A DNA stretch of 64,000 bases from Flavobacteriales bacterium (GCA_003150615.1 QALN01000013.1:71783-135782), one strand, 5' to 3'. Positions 17,906-26,641 are shown, counted from the first letter of the stretch. Program-made: numbers and translations. Notes: generated by a model from the letters alone, not told the origin.

Positions 17906-20143
17906 ATGGGTAGATCTTGTTATGTTATAAAAAATAAGGAGGGTGGGGTAGATAATGTCCTTGCCCCGAACGACCAACCATCCGGATTATACCAAAGGGC
18001 GATGGAGGTGCTTGGTGACCAGAAGCAGGCCTTATCGGTCTGGGGTACGGCCTACTCCCCCGACTTCGTGTCTTTCTTTGGCGATTGGATGTCCATGCCA
18101 TCAGAATACGGCTTAGATAGCAATGGGGAGCCTAGGTATGATGATGTCATGTCCTTTATCAAACAAAAGAATTATGCTGTGGGTAATTTCATGGCTGACG
18201 AGGTTAAGGATATCAATAATACCATTACTTCCCTGGGCGTTGATAATATTAATGATCTTAACGATATGATCGTACCTAACTTCCTTTCCGGCGGTGATAT
18301 ATTCATCAACAGATATAATCTTGAACGATCCGGGATGTATGATGCTGATGAGATTGATAATATCATGACTAACCGATTGGAGTATGAGCGGGTAAGGGAT
18401 ATGATGAGGAGGATTGTCGATTTTATGTCTGAGGGGGATCTCAATGAGAAGGATACATATTTCTTGTCCTCCGAATCAGGCCTTGGTGATGATTATATGA
18501 TATATGAGGATGTGTATGATTCATTGGGAAAGAGAAGAGCCTTGAATCCAATAGAGGTAAGGGATACGATCATGAGGGCGGTAGGCGGTATCAGCGACCG
18601 CCGGGAGTTTGACCGGGCTTTCACCTCCGTCCCCTACCCTTCCTTGGCGCTCCGGTATCAGGAGGATCAGGATTACGCAGATCGGATGTATGACATGTAT
18701 CGTAATATGACCCGTATGGAGGTTCGGAGTCAGGACGGAAATACGATTACCGACTCATATTCCAATAGCACCATACCGTATATCAGTATGCCTAAGGACA
18801 TGAAAGGTCTAAGGGATAAGGTTGGGGAAATGATCAATATGGACGATTTTAAGGACATCAAGGATGTTGCCGGACGTCTATATGACATAGCCATGGATCT
18901 TTCCGATATGGGCGTTGATATAAGCGAGGCGATTAGCGATGAGATGGTTATATCTAGGCCGGAGGATATCCGTGACCTTATGGCATCGTTGGATGTCATG
19001 TTATCTTCTATACAGAATGGTGATCCGGTATATGATGACTTTATTTCCGATCTTGATAGGATAACAGGGAAAGGGAATCCGATATATGAGGTTCAGGATA
19101 CTTACTTTACCGGGGATAGGATGGTGTATGTAAGGTCCGGGAAAACATCTCCTTCCGATATGTATGACAGGAACATGTTGTATGTAGGTAGAAATATATA
19201 CCATAACACGACCCCGATAACCGACACCGATCAGGCCTATGAGGTGCTGGCTGATATCGGGATAGCCCAGCCCTCGTACTTACCTACAGGCGTGGTTCCC
19301 CATGGGGCTTCTCGATCTGATATTGGCGTGGTCAAGGATAATATCAAGAAGTTGGTTATGGATAACATCTCATCCTCCAATACGGAGAGTATGATCCTTG
19401 CCAGATTGATATATCAACATCCCGTTACCTCTAAGGTGGATGATGTCGATATTGATCGGGAGTTCAGGAGATACGAGGCTAGACAGGGGAAGGATCGGGA
19501 TTTTATCAAATCCTGTATCTCGTTGAGGAAAATCCAGATCAAGGAAAGGTTAAAAAAATCGGATTTATATAATAATGTCTTGCGTTTCCTTGATTTTAAT
19601 GGATTTTATAACGTATCTTTGAACCACCATGACAGAGGTACGTTAAAAAACATAGAGATATCGTTGCCGGATGGTCAGGTAAGAGATCTGTTGTTTGATG
19701 TGGCTATCGAGTCCAGCGACAGCAGCATGAGGGATCTTTTCTATCTGGATAGACAGGATAGGATGATGGATGTCGGGTTTTACAGGTATCTGTACCAAAG
19801 GAATCCGGGCCTGCTCCGGGAGGTCAACGGCGGTGTCGAGGCGAGACCGGACGGCTTGTTCTTGGCTCGTGGAAGGTATGATGATTTCGTGTCTTTCCAA
19901 TCTGGTCTATATGAGAAGGTGGGTGAGACGGTTAATGGCGGGATATATAGCTTCGTGGATAATTTTATATATTCGGACCCATCATCATATCAGGATAGTA
20001 TGGTACGAAAGATAGGTGACGTTACGGTAAGAAGTGACGATAACCGTCTATCAAGGGTAGAGGATAATCCCTCATCCAGTAAGATAATTAATGAATACAC
20101 TGCTAATACAAATAGGTTGATGCGAGATTTTTCATGTAATTAA
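17906..20143 (+). CDS. Large virion-associated protein with SCxVIK/FGDW N-terminal module (745 aa)
   Basis: The first 60 residues (GRSCYVIKNKEG, then LYQRAMEV, then FVSFFGDWMS) align with the start of the 2148-aa protein at 29302 (SSCVIKRNSKG, LFDKIAGI, KFGDWTRS). The rest is acidic, Asp/Met-rich and mixed alpha/beta with no catalytic motif seen. Shared module suggests a common targeting or packaging signal (inference). Flanked by its own promoter and terminator; not overlapping other genes. Confidence 0.6.
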   Translation: MGRSCYVIKNKEGGVDNVLAPNDQPSGLYQRAMEVLGDQKQALSVWGTAYSPDFVSFFGDWMSMPSEYGLDSNGEPRYDDVMSFIKQKNYAVGNFMADEVKDINNTITSLGVDNINDLNDMIVPNFLSGGDIFINRYNLERSGMYDADEIDNIMTNRLEYERVRDMMRRIVDFMSEGDLNEKDTYFLSSESGLGDDYMIYEDVYDSLGKRRALNPIEVRDTIMRAVGGISDRREFDRAFTSVPYPSLALRYQEDQDYADRMYDMYRNMTRMEVRSQDGNTITDSYSNSTIPYISMPKDMKGLRDKVGEMINMDDFKDIKDVAGRLYDIAMDLSDMGVDISEAISDEMVISRPEDIRDLMASLDVMLSSIQNGDPVYDDFISDLDRITGKGNPIYEVQDTYFTGDRMVYVRSGKTSPSDMYDRNMLYVGRNIYHNTTPITDTDQAYEVLADIGIAQPSYLPTGVVPHGASRSDIGVVKDNIKKLVMDNISSSNTESMILARLIYQHPVTSKVDDVDIDREFRRYEARQGKDRDFIKSCISLRKIQIKERLKKSDLYNNVLRFLDFNGFYNVSLNHHDRGTLKNIEISLPDGQVRDLLFDVAIESSDSSMRDLFYLDRQDRMMDVGFYRYLYQRNPGLLREVNGGVEARPDGLFLARGRYDDFVSFQSGLYEKVGETVNGGIYSFVDNFIYSDPSSYQDSMVRKIGDVTVRSDDNRLSRVEDNPSSSKIINEYTANTNRLMRDFSCN

Positions 20144-20152
20144 TCTCTCTTT

Positions 20153-20170
20153 GACGTCGTGAGACGTTTT
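20153..20170 (+). terminator. Short terminator with GTGA tetraloop
   Basis: 20154-20158 pairs with 20163-20167 around GTGA, followed by TTTTCTTT. It ends the 745-aa gene. Confidence 0.6.
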
Positions 20171-20197
20171 CTTTCGAGCATTGAAACATCGAATTTA

Positions 20198-20245
20198 TAG
20201 ATTTGCATGAATCCGGGCCGTAGTGATACGTTCCGGATTTTTTTG
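20198..20245 (+). promoter_or_regulatory. Promoter-like TAGATTTG followed at once by a terminator hairpin
   Basis: TAGATTTG at 20198-20205 fits TAnnTTTG. AATCCGG (20210-20216) pairs with CCGGATT (20233-20239) and a T-run follows, so a transcript from this promoter would stop after about 40 nt. It may be a tiny RNA or a degraded leader; the downstream gap to 20415 (20246-20414) holds only a weak promoter-like GAACTTTG and a 6-bp hairpin at about 20348-20363. Confidence 0.5.
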
Positions 20246-20414
20246 TCTTGTACCGGTTCTTATTAATACCAATTGCATGACATGACGTGCCTTGATGGTG
20301 ACATATATCACGATCCCAGGATTATTAATTTTTGAACTTTGTAACGCCCGCCATCAGGTGGGTTTATTATTAATTCAAAAATAAATAGACATAGGTACAA
20401 GTGGAGACAAAATC

Positions 20415-21416
20415 GTGCTGTTAGACGGCATGGGTTCCGGGAGCGGTAGCGCCGCTAACGGTTTATTATCTATGATTCCGGGTATGTTTACCAGCCTTTT
20501 GGGTGGAAATAAGATGGATCCGAATCTAGTCGCGGCGTTGATGAACGGCCGTAACAACCAAGACCAGTTCGGAGGAGCCAACGGCTGGTGGTTATGGATC
20601 ATCGTCCTGTTCTGGTTGTGGGGCGGACGTGGCTTCGGAAATGGCTTTGGCAATAGCAATGAATGTTGCGCTAACGGTCTTCCGGCTCAATTGAACAACG
20701 ACTATGGTCGTGAGTTACTGATGCAGGCTATCCAAGGTAACAGAAGCGCTATCGACCAGATCTCTAACGCCCTTAACTGTTCTACCTCTCAATTACAAAA
20801 CGCTATCTGTAACGTACAAGGCGCTATTGATAAGGTGGCCGGTCAGGTAGGTATGACTTCTCAGGCCGTTATCAACGCCGTACAGCAACAAGGATGTGAG
20901 ATCGGTAACCAGATTAGCGCATGTTGCTGCAACTTACAAAGCGCTATGGCTAGTGGATTTAACAACATCCAACATTCGTTAGACACCGTAGGATGTAATA
21001 TCCAGAACGCTATCACCCGTCAGGGATATGAGAATCAGTTGGCTATTACCGGTCAGACGAACGTATTGCAGAACAACTTGACTAACGGCTTCAATAACGT
21101 TATTCAATCCAACCAAGCCCAGACTCAGGCGTTGGCTGCTAAGATAGATCTTCAAACTCAAATCATCAATGACAAGTTCTGTCAACTTGAGATGCGTGAG
21201 ATGCAGAATACTATCCAACAGCTTCGTGAGGAGAAACAGGCTTTGGCTACTTCCGCCATCACCCAACAACAGACACAGAACATCGTTAGCCAGTTAGCTC
21301 CAAAGGCTCCGGTTCCAGCCTACGTTGTACAGAACCCGGGTTGCTGCTATACTCCTACCGTAAGGGTGGCTAACGAATGTGGATGCGCTTGCGGCACTAC
21401 TAACGCCGTATTATAA
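20415..21416 (+). CDS. Cys- and Trp-rich, Gln/Asn-rich structural protein (about 333 aa)
   Basis: Residues 57-70 form a very hydrophobic Trp-rich segment. Residues about 80-230 repeat C-N-(I/L)-Q-type motifs with paired cysteines, followed by a coiled coil (QLREEKQALA) and a Cys-rich tail. Similar proteins occur in structural regions of gut phages; function unknown, possibly a disulfide-bonded fibre or spike. Start is uncertain: GTG 20415 or ATG 20430 are standard choices, but the frame is open to 20385 and the upstream residues look coding, with no ATG before them. Base composition is richer in GC than flanks. Confidence 0.65.
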   Translation: MLLDGMGSGSGSAANGLLSMIPGMFTSLLGGNKMDPNLVAALMNGRNNQDQFGGANGWWLWIIVLFWLWGGRGFGNGFGNSNECCANGLPAQLNNDYGRELLMQAIQGNRSAIDQISNALNCSTSQLQNAICNVQGAIDKVAGQVGMTSQAVINAVQQQGCEIGNQISACCCNLQSAMASGFNNIQHSLDTVGCNIQNAITRQGYENQLAITGQTNVLQNNLTNGFNNVIQSNQAQTQALAAKIDLQTQIINDKFCQLEMREMQNTIQQLREEKQALATSAITQQQTQNIVSQLAPKAPVPAYVVQNPGCCYTPTVRVANECGCACGTTNAVL

Positions 21417-21430
21417 GAAAGGGGGACAAT

Positions 21431-21913
21431 ATGGCTGATTTCAGAGGATATATGATCGGTTCATTCGCCTCCTCTCGTCTTGACAGGGGAGGCATCCCGG
21501 TAGTAGCCACTACTGGAAAGGTATCTGACGCTTCTGCGGCCGAACCTACGGTTGATTTTGGCATCAATCCGTGTCAGTGGAACTCACTACCTCCGGAAGG
21601 AATATTGTTATGGAAAGTCCGTCATCCGGTGACGGAGACAGAGGCTAGTTATCCCGCCACGATCGTTCTTCCGTCTGGCTTATCCACTACCACTCCTATT
21701 ACGGTATCCAACGCCGGGGTTATCGTCAACAAGACACCTATAGTGGATAAGGTTGGGGCACATATGACAGGGCAGGATATTACGACTCCCGTGGCTTCTA
21801 GTGATCCTATAGTAGGGGCCTACACCGAGCATCTTGTGTATTATAACAAATGCACCGGCGTGTTCAGGATGTTGGGTCATACGGCTACGGCGGCTACCGC
21901 CCCTAGCGCATGA
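21431..21913 (+). CDS. Small structural protein (160 aa)
   Basis: ATG 14 nt after the preceding stop. Beta-rich, Thr/Val/Pro-rich, no signal peptide or catalytic motif. It belongs to the 20415-23213 run of close-spaced genes. Probably a minor head or tail protein; not recognised. Confidence 0.55.
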   Translation: MADFRGYMIGSFASSRLDRGGIPVVATTGKVSDASAAEPTVDFGINPCQWNSLPPEGILLWKVRHPVTETEASYPATIVLPSGLSTTTPITVSNAGVIVNKTPIVDKVGAHMTGQDITTPVASSDPIVGAYTEHLVYYNKCTGVFRMLGHTATAATAPSA

Positions 21914-21930
21914 ATTTACTAAGAAAGAAC

Positions 21931-21948
21931 AGGGAGGGTAACCTCCCT
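21931..21948 (+). promoter_or_regulatory. Intercistronic 7-bp hairpin with GTAA tetraloop
   Basis: AGGGAGG (21931-21937) pairs perfectly with CCTCCCT (21942-21948) around GTAA. No T-run follows, so it is more likely an RNA processing, stability or translation element than a terminator. Confidence 0.6.
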
Positions 21949-21970
21949 CCCATTTAAAAAGATCGTTATT

Positions 21971-22459
21971 ATGTTTAAGGATTTAAAGAAAGGATATCAG
22001 GTTTATACGTTGGATACCTCAGGGGTTCCTAAATTCTTTATGGGTACGGTGGTTAACGTCTCGGAGCCTAGGTTCGCCCAGTCCCAGTTAGGTCAGTATC
22101 AGCAGTTGCAAGATCGGGTTATGGATCTTACTATAGAGGTGGACGGGAAGTCCATGACATACGTAGTTCCAGAGAACCAGAACGTGGCTATGGCCAACGG
22201 CATTACGCTAGCCTGCTCCGTGGATCCGATAATGAACCACCTGAACGCCATGAAACGAACCAGTACGGATATCGTGAATAGCGTGGATAAGAATAAGGAG
22301 ATCATAGAGGCATGCGACAGTATCTTGGAGGATATCAATCCTACTTTTAAGCAGACTAAGGATCAAGACCGAAAGATTAAGAATCTTGAGGAGAAGGTCG
22401 ATAGGATGGGGTCTTCTTTCGATGAGTTAAAAGAGTTGTTAATTAAAAAATTAGGTTAA
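21971..22459 (+). CDS. Hypothetical structural protein with C-terminal coiled coil (162 aa)
   Basis: The N-terminal half is beta-like (GYQVYTLDTSGVPKFFMGTV); residues about 120-160 form a coiled coil (DRKIKNLEEKVDRMGSSFDE). Ends two bases before the next start. Function not recognised. Confidence 0.6.
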   Translation: MFKDLKKGYQVYTLDTSGVPKFFMGTVVNVSEPRFAQSQLGQYQQLQDRVMDLTIEVDGKSMTYVVPENQNVAMANGITLACSVDPIMNHLNAMKRTSTDIVNSVDKNKEIIEACDSILEDINPTFKQTKDQDRKIKNLEEKVDRMGSSFDELKELLIKKLG

Positions 22460-22460
22460 G

Positions 22461-22826
22461 ATGAGAGTTATAGATTTAGGCAACGGCCAAGAGGAATATG
22501 ATGATGAGATCTACGACCGCAGAGGCGGTAGGGGACGCTCACGCCGCTCCGACGGCACTTATATGGGTTACGATGGTGGCGTATATGATCATTACGGTAA
22601 GGAACGTGACGGGATGATGGAGGAGCTTGAGCGCCGTGAGCGTGATCTCGAAAGACGCGAGAGGGAACTGGAGCGTAACGAGCGGGAGCTTGAGAAACGT
22701 CAAAGACATCATGAGCGGGAGGATGAGATGTACCGTAAGGGATGGTTTGGCGAGCGTGACATCCGTGACGAGTACGATGGTACGGAACCTTATATGCGTA
22801 GAGGTAGGAGAAGTCGTTACTACTGA
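22461..22826 (+). CDS. Arg/Glu-rich coiled-coil protein, probably N-terminal part of an interrupted gene
   Basis: Highly charged: a long ELERRERDLERRERELER-type coiled coil at residues about 55-90 and an Arg-rich end (RRGRRSRYY). The TGA at 22824 is in frame with an open, coding-like continuation (22827-23213), so the original gene may have spanned both parts. Function unknown. Confidence 0.55.
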   Translation: MRVIDLGNGQEEYDDEIYDRRGGRGRSRRSDGTYMGYDGGVYDHYGKERDGMMEELERRERDLERRERELERNERELEKRQRHHEREDEMYRKGWFGERDIRDEYDGTEPYMRRGRRSRYY

Positions 22827-23213
22827 GGAGCAGACGCTGATGACCCGGATTATAAGCGGTATATAGACACCCATGGATATCACTTTTCCAAGGAGTTGGC
22901 TAGGGAGGCCGCCGATAAGATGCTTAACGCCGACGGATCCAAGAGAAGATGGACGATGGAGGATGCTAAGCAGATGTTCGATAAATGCGGGGCTAAGAAA
23001 CCTGATAACGCTACGTGGGGAGATATCCAATATCTGTTCGCTATGTTCTATAGCGACTACTTTCCTAAGGTATTGGATTGCGACCAGAAAATAGTCAAGG
23101 CTGTCTTGGCTTATCTGGAAGACCCTGACGCCCCGGAAGGGACGGCGTTCGTAAGGTATCTGGCGGTGCGGTGCTTCGTCGGTGACACAATCAAATGGAG
23201 TGATATGATTTAG
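22827..23213 (+). CDS. Downstream half of the interrupted charged protein gene
   Basis: The frame is the same as 22461-22826 and has no ATG near its beginning; coding-like sequence starts directly after the TGA (GADADDPDYKRYIDTHGYHF). The first usable starts are TTG 22896 or an internal ATG. The visible part is compact and helical (WTMEDAKQMFDKCGAKK). Either translation resumes after the UGA or a nonsense change has split the gene. Confidence 0.55.
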   Translation, partial: GADADDPDYKRYIDTHGYHFSKELAREAADKMLNADGSKRRWTMEDAKQMFDKCGAKKPDNATWGDIQYLFAMFYSDYFPKVLDCDQKIVKAVLAYLEDPDAPEGTAFVRYLAVRCFVGDTIKWSDMI

Positions 23214-23230
23214 TTTGATACAACGTTGGA

Positions 23231-23271
23231 GAACCCTGTCGGCGATAGAATACCGATGGGGTTTCTTTTTT
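23231..23271 (+). terminator. Intrinsic terminator of the small structural gene run
   Basis: 23231-23242 pairs with 23253-23264 (12 bp with three G-U), then CTTTTTTG. Ends the 20415-23213 block. Confidence 0.8.
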
Positions 23272-23299
23272 GTTAAGTATCTTATTATCGTTACATTTG
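23269..23299 (+). promoter_or_regulatory. Promoter TTTG-19-TACATTTG
   Basis: TTTG at 23269-23272 and TACATTTG at 23292-23299 with the consensus 19-nt spacer. It gives a leader of about 140 nt before the gene at 23449, crossed by an antisense RNA candidate. Confidence 0.7.
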
Positions 23300-23343
23300 T
23301 CAGGAGTAGGTCTTTTTGTTCATAGGTAGGGCGGGCGGGAATG

Positions 23344-23427
23344 AAAAAAGGATATCCTCACGGACACCCTTCCCCTTGGTTGAAAATCACTTAGAACATT
23401 ATGAGTTACTACTACACCGCAAATATA
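23344..23427 (-). ncRNA. Candidate antisense small RNA with its own promoter and terminator
   Basis: On the minus strand TTG (23449-23447), a 19-nt spacer and TATATTTG (23427-23420) form a good promoter. About 45 nt downstream, 23370-23362 pairs with 23357-23349 (9 bp, two G-U) around a GTGA tetraloop and is followed by a U-run (23348-23344). The predicted RNA is about 70 nt, has no open reading frame, and is fully complementary to the leader of the gene at 23449. Confidence 0.55.
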
Positions 23428-23448
23428 GATAAATAAACGTGAATAGCA

Positions 23449-23778
23449 ATGGGTAAGGGGTATTATTGGATAGAACCTGTGGATCGGACGTTAAATGATT
23501 TTCAGTTTTATAAGGCTCGTATCGTGGGTGATCCTGAATATGACGAGAAGCATCATCGTGTTATATTAAGGACGGATAAGTATTTCCCGGTAGGAAGTAT
23601 CTTCCATGTCCTTAATGATCCGGAGATGTTCGTTATAGAGAGGAAATTTAAGACATGGGGGAATAAGTATGTCATTAAGCCTTGTGAAGGTGAATGGGAA
23701 TGGGAGTCTGTCCAGAAACTTAAAGACAAGGCTATTATATTCCGTAGCGGATTCCTGCACGGGGGCGGCAGTTTCTGA
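23449..23778 (+). CDS. Hypothetical protein (109 aa)
   Basis: Compact alpha/beta protein with several Trp residues; no motif recognised. It has a long leader starting near 23307 that is overlapped by a minus-strand RNA candidate, so its expression may be antisense-controlled. The stop is followed by a C10 tract at 23794-23803. Confidence 0.55.
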   Translation: MGKGYYWIEPVDRTLNDFQFYKARIVGDPEYDEKHHRVILRTDKYFPVGSIFHVLNDPEMFVIERKFKTWGNKYVIKPCEGEWEWESVQKLKDKAIIFRSGFLHGGGSF

Positions 23779-23831
23779 CACTTACCCGTATCTCCCCCCC
23801 CCCTCGATTTCTTGGTATTTATGTATATAAC

Positions 23832-23839
23832 TATATTTG
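23832..23839 (+). promoter_or_regulatory. Promoter (TATATTTG) of the tail-fibre gene, with C10 tract upstream
   Basis: TATATTTG with TTG at 23812-23814 (17-nt spacer). A run of ten C (23794-23803) lies just upstream of the -33 region. Confidence 0.65.
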
Positions 23840-23858
23840 AGCAAAAAATAAGTTTGAT

Positions 23859-25493
23859 ATGGAAGATTTTCAAGGTAAATACAATGGTAAGCAGATAGAG
23901 CAGCTTTTGGATAAGGCTAATGATATTGATCTTACCAAATATGCTCTTAAGACGGATAATGCCCCTACCGCCACGAAATTACAGGCGGCTAGAACCATAG
24001 CGCTGTCCGGGGCTGTTACCGGTAGTGTCTCATCGGACTTCGGAGACAACGTAACTATCTCCACGACATTGGCCAATTTTGATGCCTCTAAGATCGCGTC
24101 CGGAACCATCAGCATAGATAGGTTGCCTAAAGCAGCCTTAGAGAGAATGGTCGTGGTTGCTGATGATACGGCAAGGTTTAAACTTACTACAGCCACGGCT
24201 CAGGTCGGGGACACGGTTAAGGTAACGGCCACGAATAAGATGTATCTGGTCAAGGATGATAGTAAGTTGAATACCGAGGATGGTTACGAGCCTTATACGG
24301 CAAGTTCGGCGTCATCTGTGCCATGGTCTGGAGTGACCGGCAAACCTAACACCTTCGCTCCACCTACGGCGGCGGCCTCCACCTTAGGTGGCGTAAAGGT
24401 AGGATACACGACTTCTGGCAAGAACTATAAGTTACAGGTTGACGCTTCTGGTAACGCTTTTGTTAATGTTCCATGGACAGATAATAATACGACCTATAAT
24501 CAGGCCACGGCTGACACTTTAGGATTGGTTAAGATCGGTTATACCTCTAGTGGGAAGAACTATGCCGTATCCTTGGATGCTAATGGTAAGATGTATGTGA
24601 ATGTCCCTTGGACTGACAATAACACGACTTACACCCAAGCCACGAGCGATAATCTGGGTCTTGTTAAGATCGGATACTCTGCCAATGGCAAGAATTATCC
24701 GGTAGAGCTGGATAGTAGCGGAAAGATGTATGTTAATGTGCCTTGGACAGACACTAATACGACGTATGGTGTTGTAGGAGCTAACGGGTCTACAGGTCTG
24801 GTAAAGAACGGGAGTACGGTAACCAGCGCTTCTGGCTATACCGCCTGTCCTATTGTCAGTGGTGTCCCTTATTATAAAGACACTAATACCACTTACGCCA
24901 ATATGAAGGCAGCTACGGCTTCAGCGGCTGGTGCTGCGGGATTGGTCCCGGCTCCCGCAGCGGGGAAACAGACGTCTTTTCTTCGTGGCGATGGAACATG
25001 GGTCGTGCCTACCAATACCACGTACGGGTTGGCCTCCACTTCCGCCAACGGCTTATTGAGACAGCTTAATGGTAGCACCTCTAATTTTATGCGTGGAGAT
25101 GGTACATGGGCTACCCCTCCTAACACGACATATGCCGTGGCCAACGAATCCACTAATGGATTGATGGCGGCCGCCGATAAGAAGACCGTGAACAGGCTTA
25201 TAGGAGTTAATACGGTCACGACATTAGCCAACCTGCCTATCACCAAGAGAAGTATCACGGCCACGCTATCAGCGGCTACCACCCTATCCGTGGCGTCAGG
25301 TATGCAGATAGGAGAGGAGCTGATGATCAGGTGTGTCCCGTCTGCGGCCTTTACTCAAGCCATACCAAATTCAGGAGCTTATGTAAGCATGAGTGGTACT
25401 TCTATAATCACTACAGCTAACAAGCCTTTCGAGATAAATATCTGGTGTTACGCTTCAGGCAAGTATAGCATCGCCGTTAAAGAACAAGATTAA
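23859..25493 (+). CDS. Repeat-containing tail fibre or receptor-binding protein (544 aa)
   Basis: Three consecutive repeats of about 43 residues lie at roughly 178-308, each with a GLVKIGY-type start, GKNY, and a YVNVPWTD-N-TTY end; degenerate TTY repeats follow to about residue 430. The C-terminal 90 residues form a separate beta-rich domain. Repeat pattern and position fit a trimeric fibre. The N-terminus (EDFQGKYNGKQIEQLLDKAN) is common in Bacteroides phage fibres. Followed by two more adhesin-like genes. Confidence 0.75.
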   Translation: MEDFQGKYNGKQIEQLLDKANDIDLTKYALKTDNAPTATKLQAARTIALSGAVTGSVSSDFGDNVTISTTLANFDASKIASGTISIDRLPKAALERMVVVADDTARFKLTTATAQVGDTVKVTATNKMYLVKDDSKLNTEDGYEPYTASSASSVPWSGVTGKPNTFAPPTAAASTLGGVKVGYTTSGKNYKLQVDASGNAFVNVPWTDNNTTYNQATADTLGLVKIGYTSSGKNYAVSLDANGKMYVNVPWTDNNTTYTQATSDNLGLVKIGYSANGKNYPVELDSSGKMYVNVPWTDTNTTYGVVGANGSTGLVKNGSTVTSASGYTACPIVSGVPYYKDTNTTYANMKAATASAAGAAGLVPAPAAGKQTSFLRGDGTWVVPTNTTYGLASTSANGLLRQLNGSTSNFMRGDGTWATPPNTTYAVANESTNGLMAAADKKTVNRLIGVNTVTTLANLPITKRSITATLSAATTLSVASGMQIGEELMIRCVPSAAFTQAIPNSGAYVSMSGTSIITTANKPFEINIWCYASGKYSIAVKEQD

Positions 25494-25503
25494 AGAATAG
25501 ATT

Positions 25504-26553
25504 ATGGCATATACATATATAAACAGGGAAATATATCCCAATATGTTGGTTTTAGACGAACCTCTTGATGATAATTACGCTAAGGGTAATAGCTATGATG
25601 ATTATATTAATGGCAATCCGATTCCATGGATAGAGCTGGGAGAGGAGCAATTGGCGTTCAAGGAAGCTAATCCTAAAGCCACGGTTAAGGAGATCATTGA
25701 AGCTAGGCTAGATGAGTCGAGGATTCTTAACGAGGAGAAATTGGCTAAATATGAGGAGCTGAGATCTTATGAGACTGAAAATCTCCATGAGTTTTTCTTG
25801 GATGATCAAGATATTTATATTCCTGAATATGACAGACGTAGCGCTTTGGCTGATGGGGCTATAGTCGGTAAGATAACGATTATGGGTCTGGAGTTCGATA
25901 TGACGGAAGGCAAGATCTTGATCGGGATGATGGATAAGTACGATAACGATCTGACAACGGCGTTAGGGGACAAGCGAAAGCTGATCAGTATAGCCACTAC
26001 CGTAGAACAGGTGAGAGCTGTCGATGTTCAGTCCGGCTATCCTGATAAGGTAAGTGTTACCACGGCGTACATCCAGCAACAGGCGAAGGAGAAGGATGCT
26101 CTCGATCCTCAAAAAGTAGCTGTCGAGTTTTTTAGGATGTTGGTTAATGACAAATCTTTATCCTTATCATCCAACGAGAAATTGGATGTTAAGGTCCTAT
26201 TTCCTATATGGGGACAAGAAGGAGCGGAGTTCGGGCTATCCGTGGATACCGGATTTTGTCTTAGGGTAGTTAAGGAGGATACGGATATCCTTTACGAGGT
26301 TATCCAGCCTCATACGTTATCGTCAGAATGGGAGCCTGGACTCAGTACGGCCTCCTTATATAAGGTTGTTGACAAGGAGCATGCCGGGACTATAGATGAT
26401 CCTATCCCTTATTTCCCTCCTATGGAGATATTTAAGGATAAATATTACATTCAGAACGCTGACGTGTATAAATGCACAAGGGATAGTGGAACTCCTCTTA
26501 GTCATAATTTAAAGGACTTAGTAGGGTTGTATGTTGAGGTTGTACAGGGCTAG
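25504..26553 (+). CDS. Tail-associated protein with C-terminal carbohydrate-binding-like domain (349 aa)
   Basis: The N-terminal half is helical and acidic. Residues about 215-349 carry a chitin-binding/CBM5-12-like pattern: VIQPHTLSSEWEPG, then ASLYKVV, then a YYIQNADVYKCTRDSGTPL repeat-like segment. Such domains occur on phage fibres and bind glycans. Ten bases after the fibre gene, so co-transcribed. Stop TAG is followed by a C8 tract inside the next promoter region. Confidence 0.65.
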   Translation: MAYTYINREIYPNMLVLDEPLDDNYAKGNSYDDYINGNPIPWIELGEEQLAFKEANPKATVKEIIEARLDESRILNEEKLAKYEELRSYETENLHEFFLDDQDIYIPEYDRRSALADGAIVGKITIMGLEFDMTEGKILIGMMDKYDNDLTTALGDKRKLISIATTVEQVRAVDVQSGYPDKVSVTTAYIQQQAKEKDALDPQKVAVEFFRMLVNDKSLSLSSNEKLDVKVLFPIWGQEGAEFGLSVDTGFCLRVVKEDTDILYEVIQPHTLSSEWEPGLSTASLYKVVDKEHAGTIDDPIPYFPPMEIFKDKYYIQNADVYKCTRDSGTPLSHNLKDLVGLYVEVVQG

Positions 26554-26571
26554 TCGTATCTATCCCCCCCC

Positions 26572-26599
26572 TATATTTGGCTTGTGATATGATACAAGT
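26572..26599 (+). promoter_or_regulatory. Promoter (TATATTTG) for the BACON-like adhesin, with C8 tract and leader hairpin
   Basis: TATATTTG at 26572-26579 is immediately preceded by a run of eight C (26564-26571). Just downstream CTTGT and ACAAG (about 26581-26598) form a small hairpin followed by T-rich sequence. The nearest TTG lies about 29 nt upstream of the box, longer than the consensus 19. Confidence 0.6.
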
Positions 26600-26641
26600 T
26601 GTTTTTGGCATGATAAAATGACATTTATAAATAAATAGATT

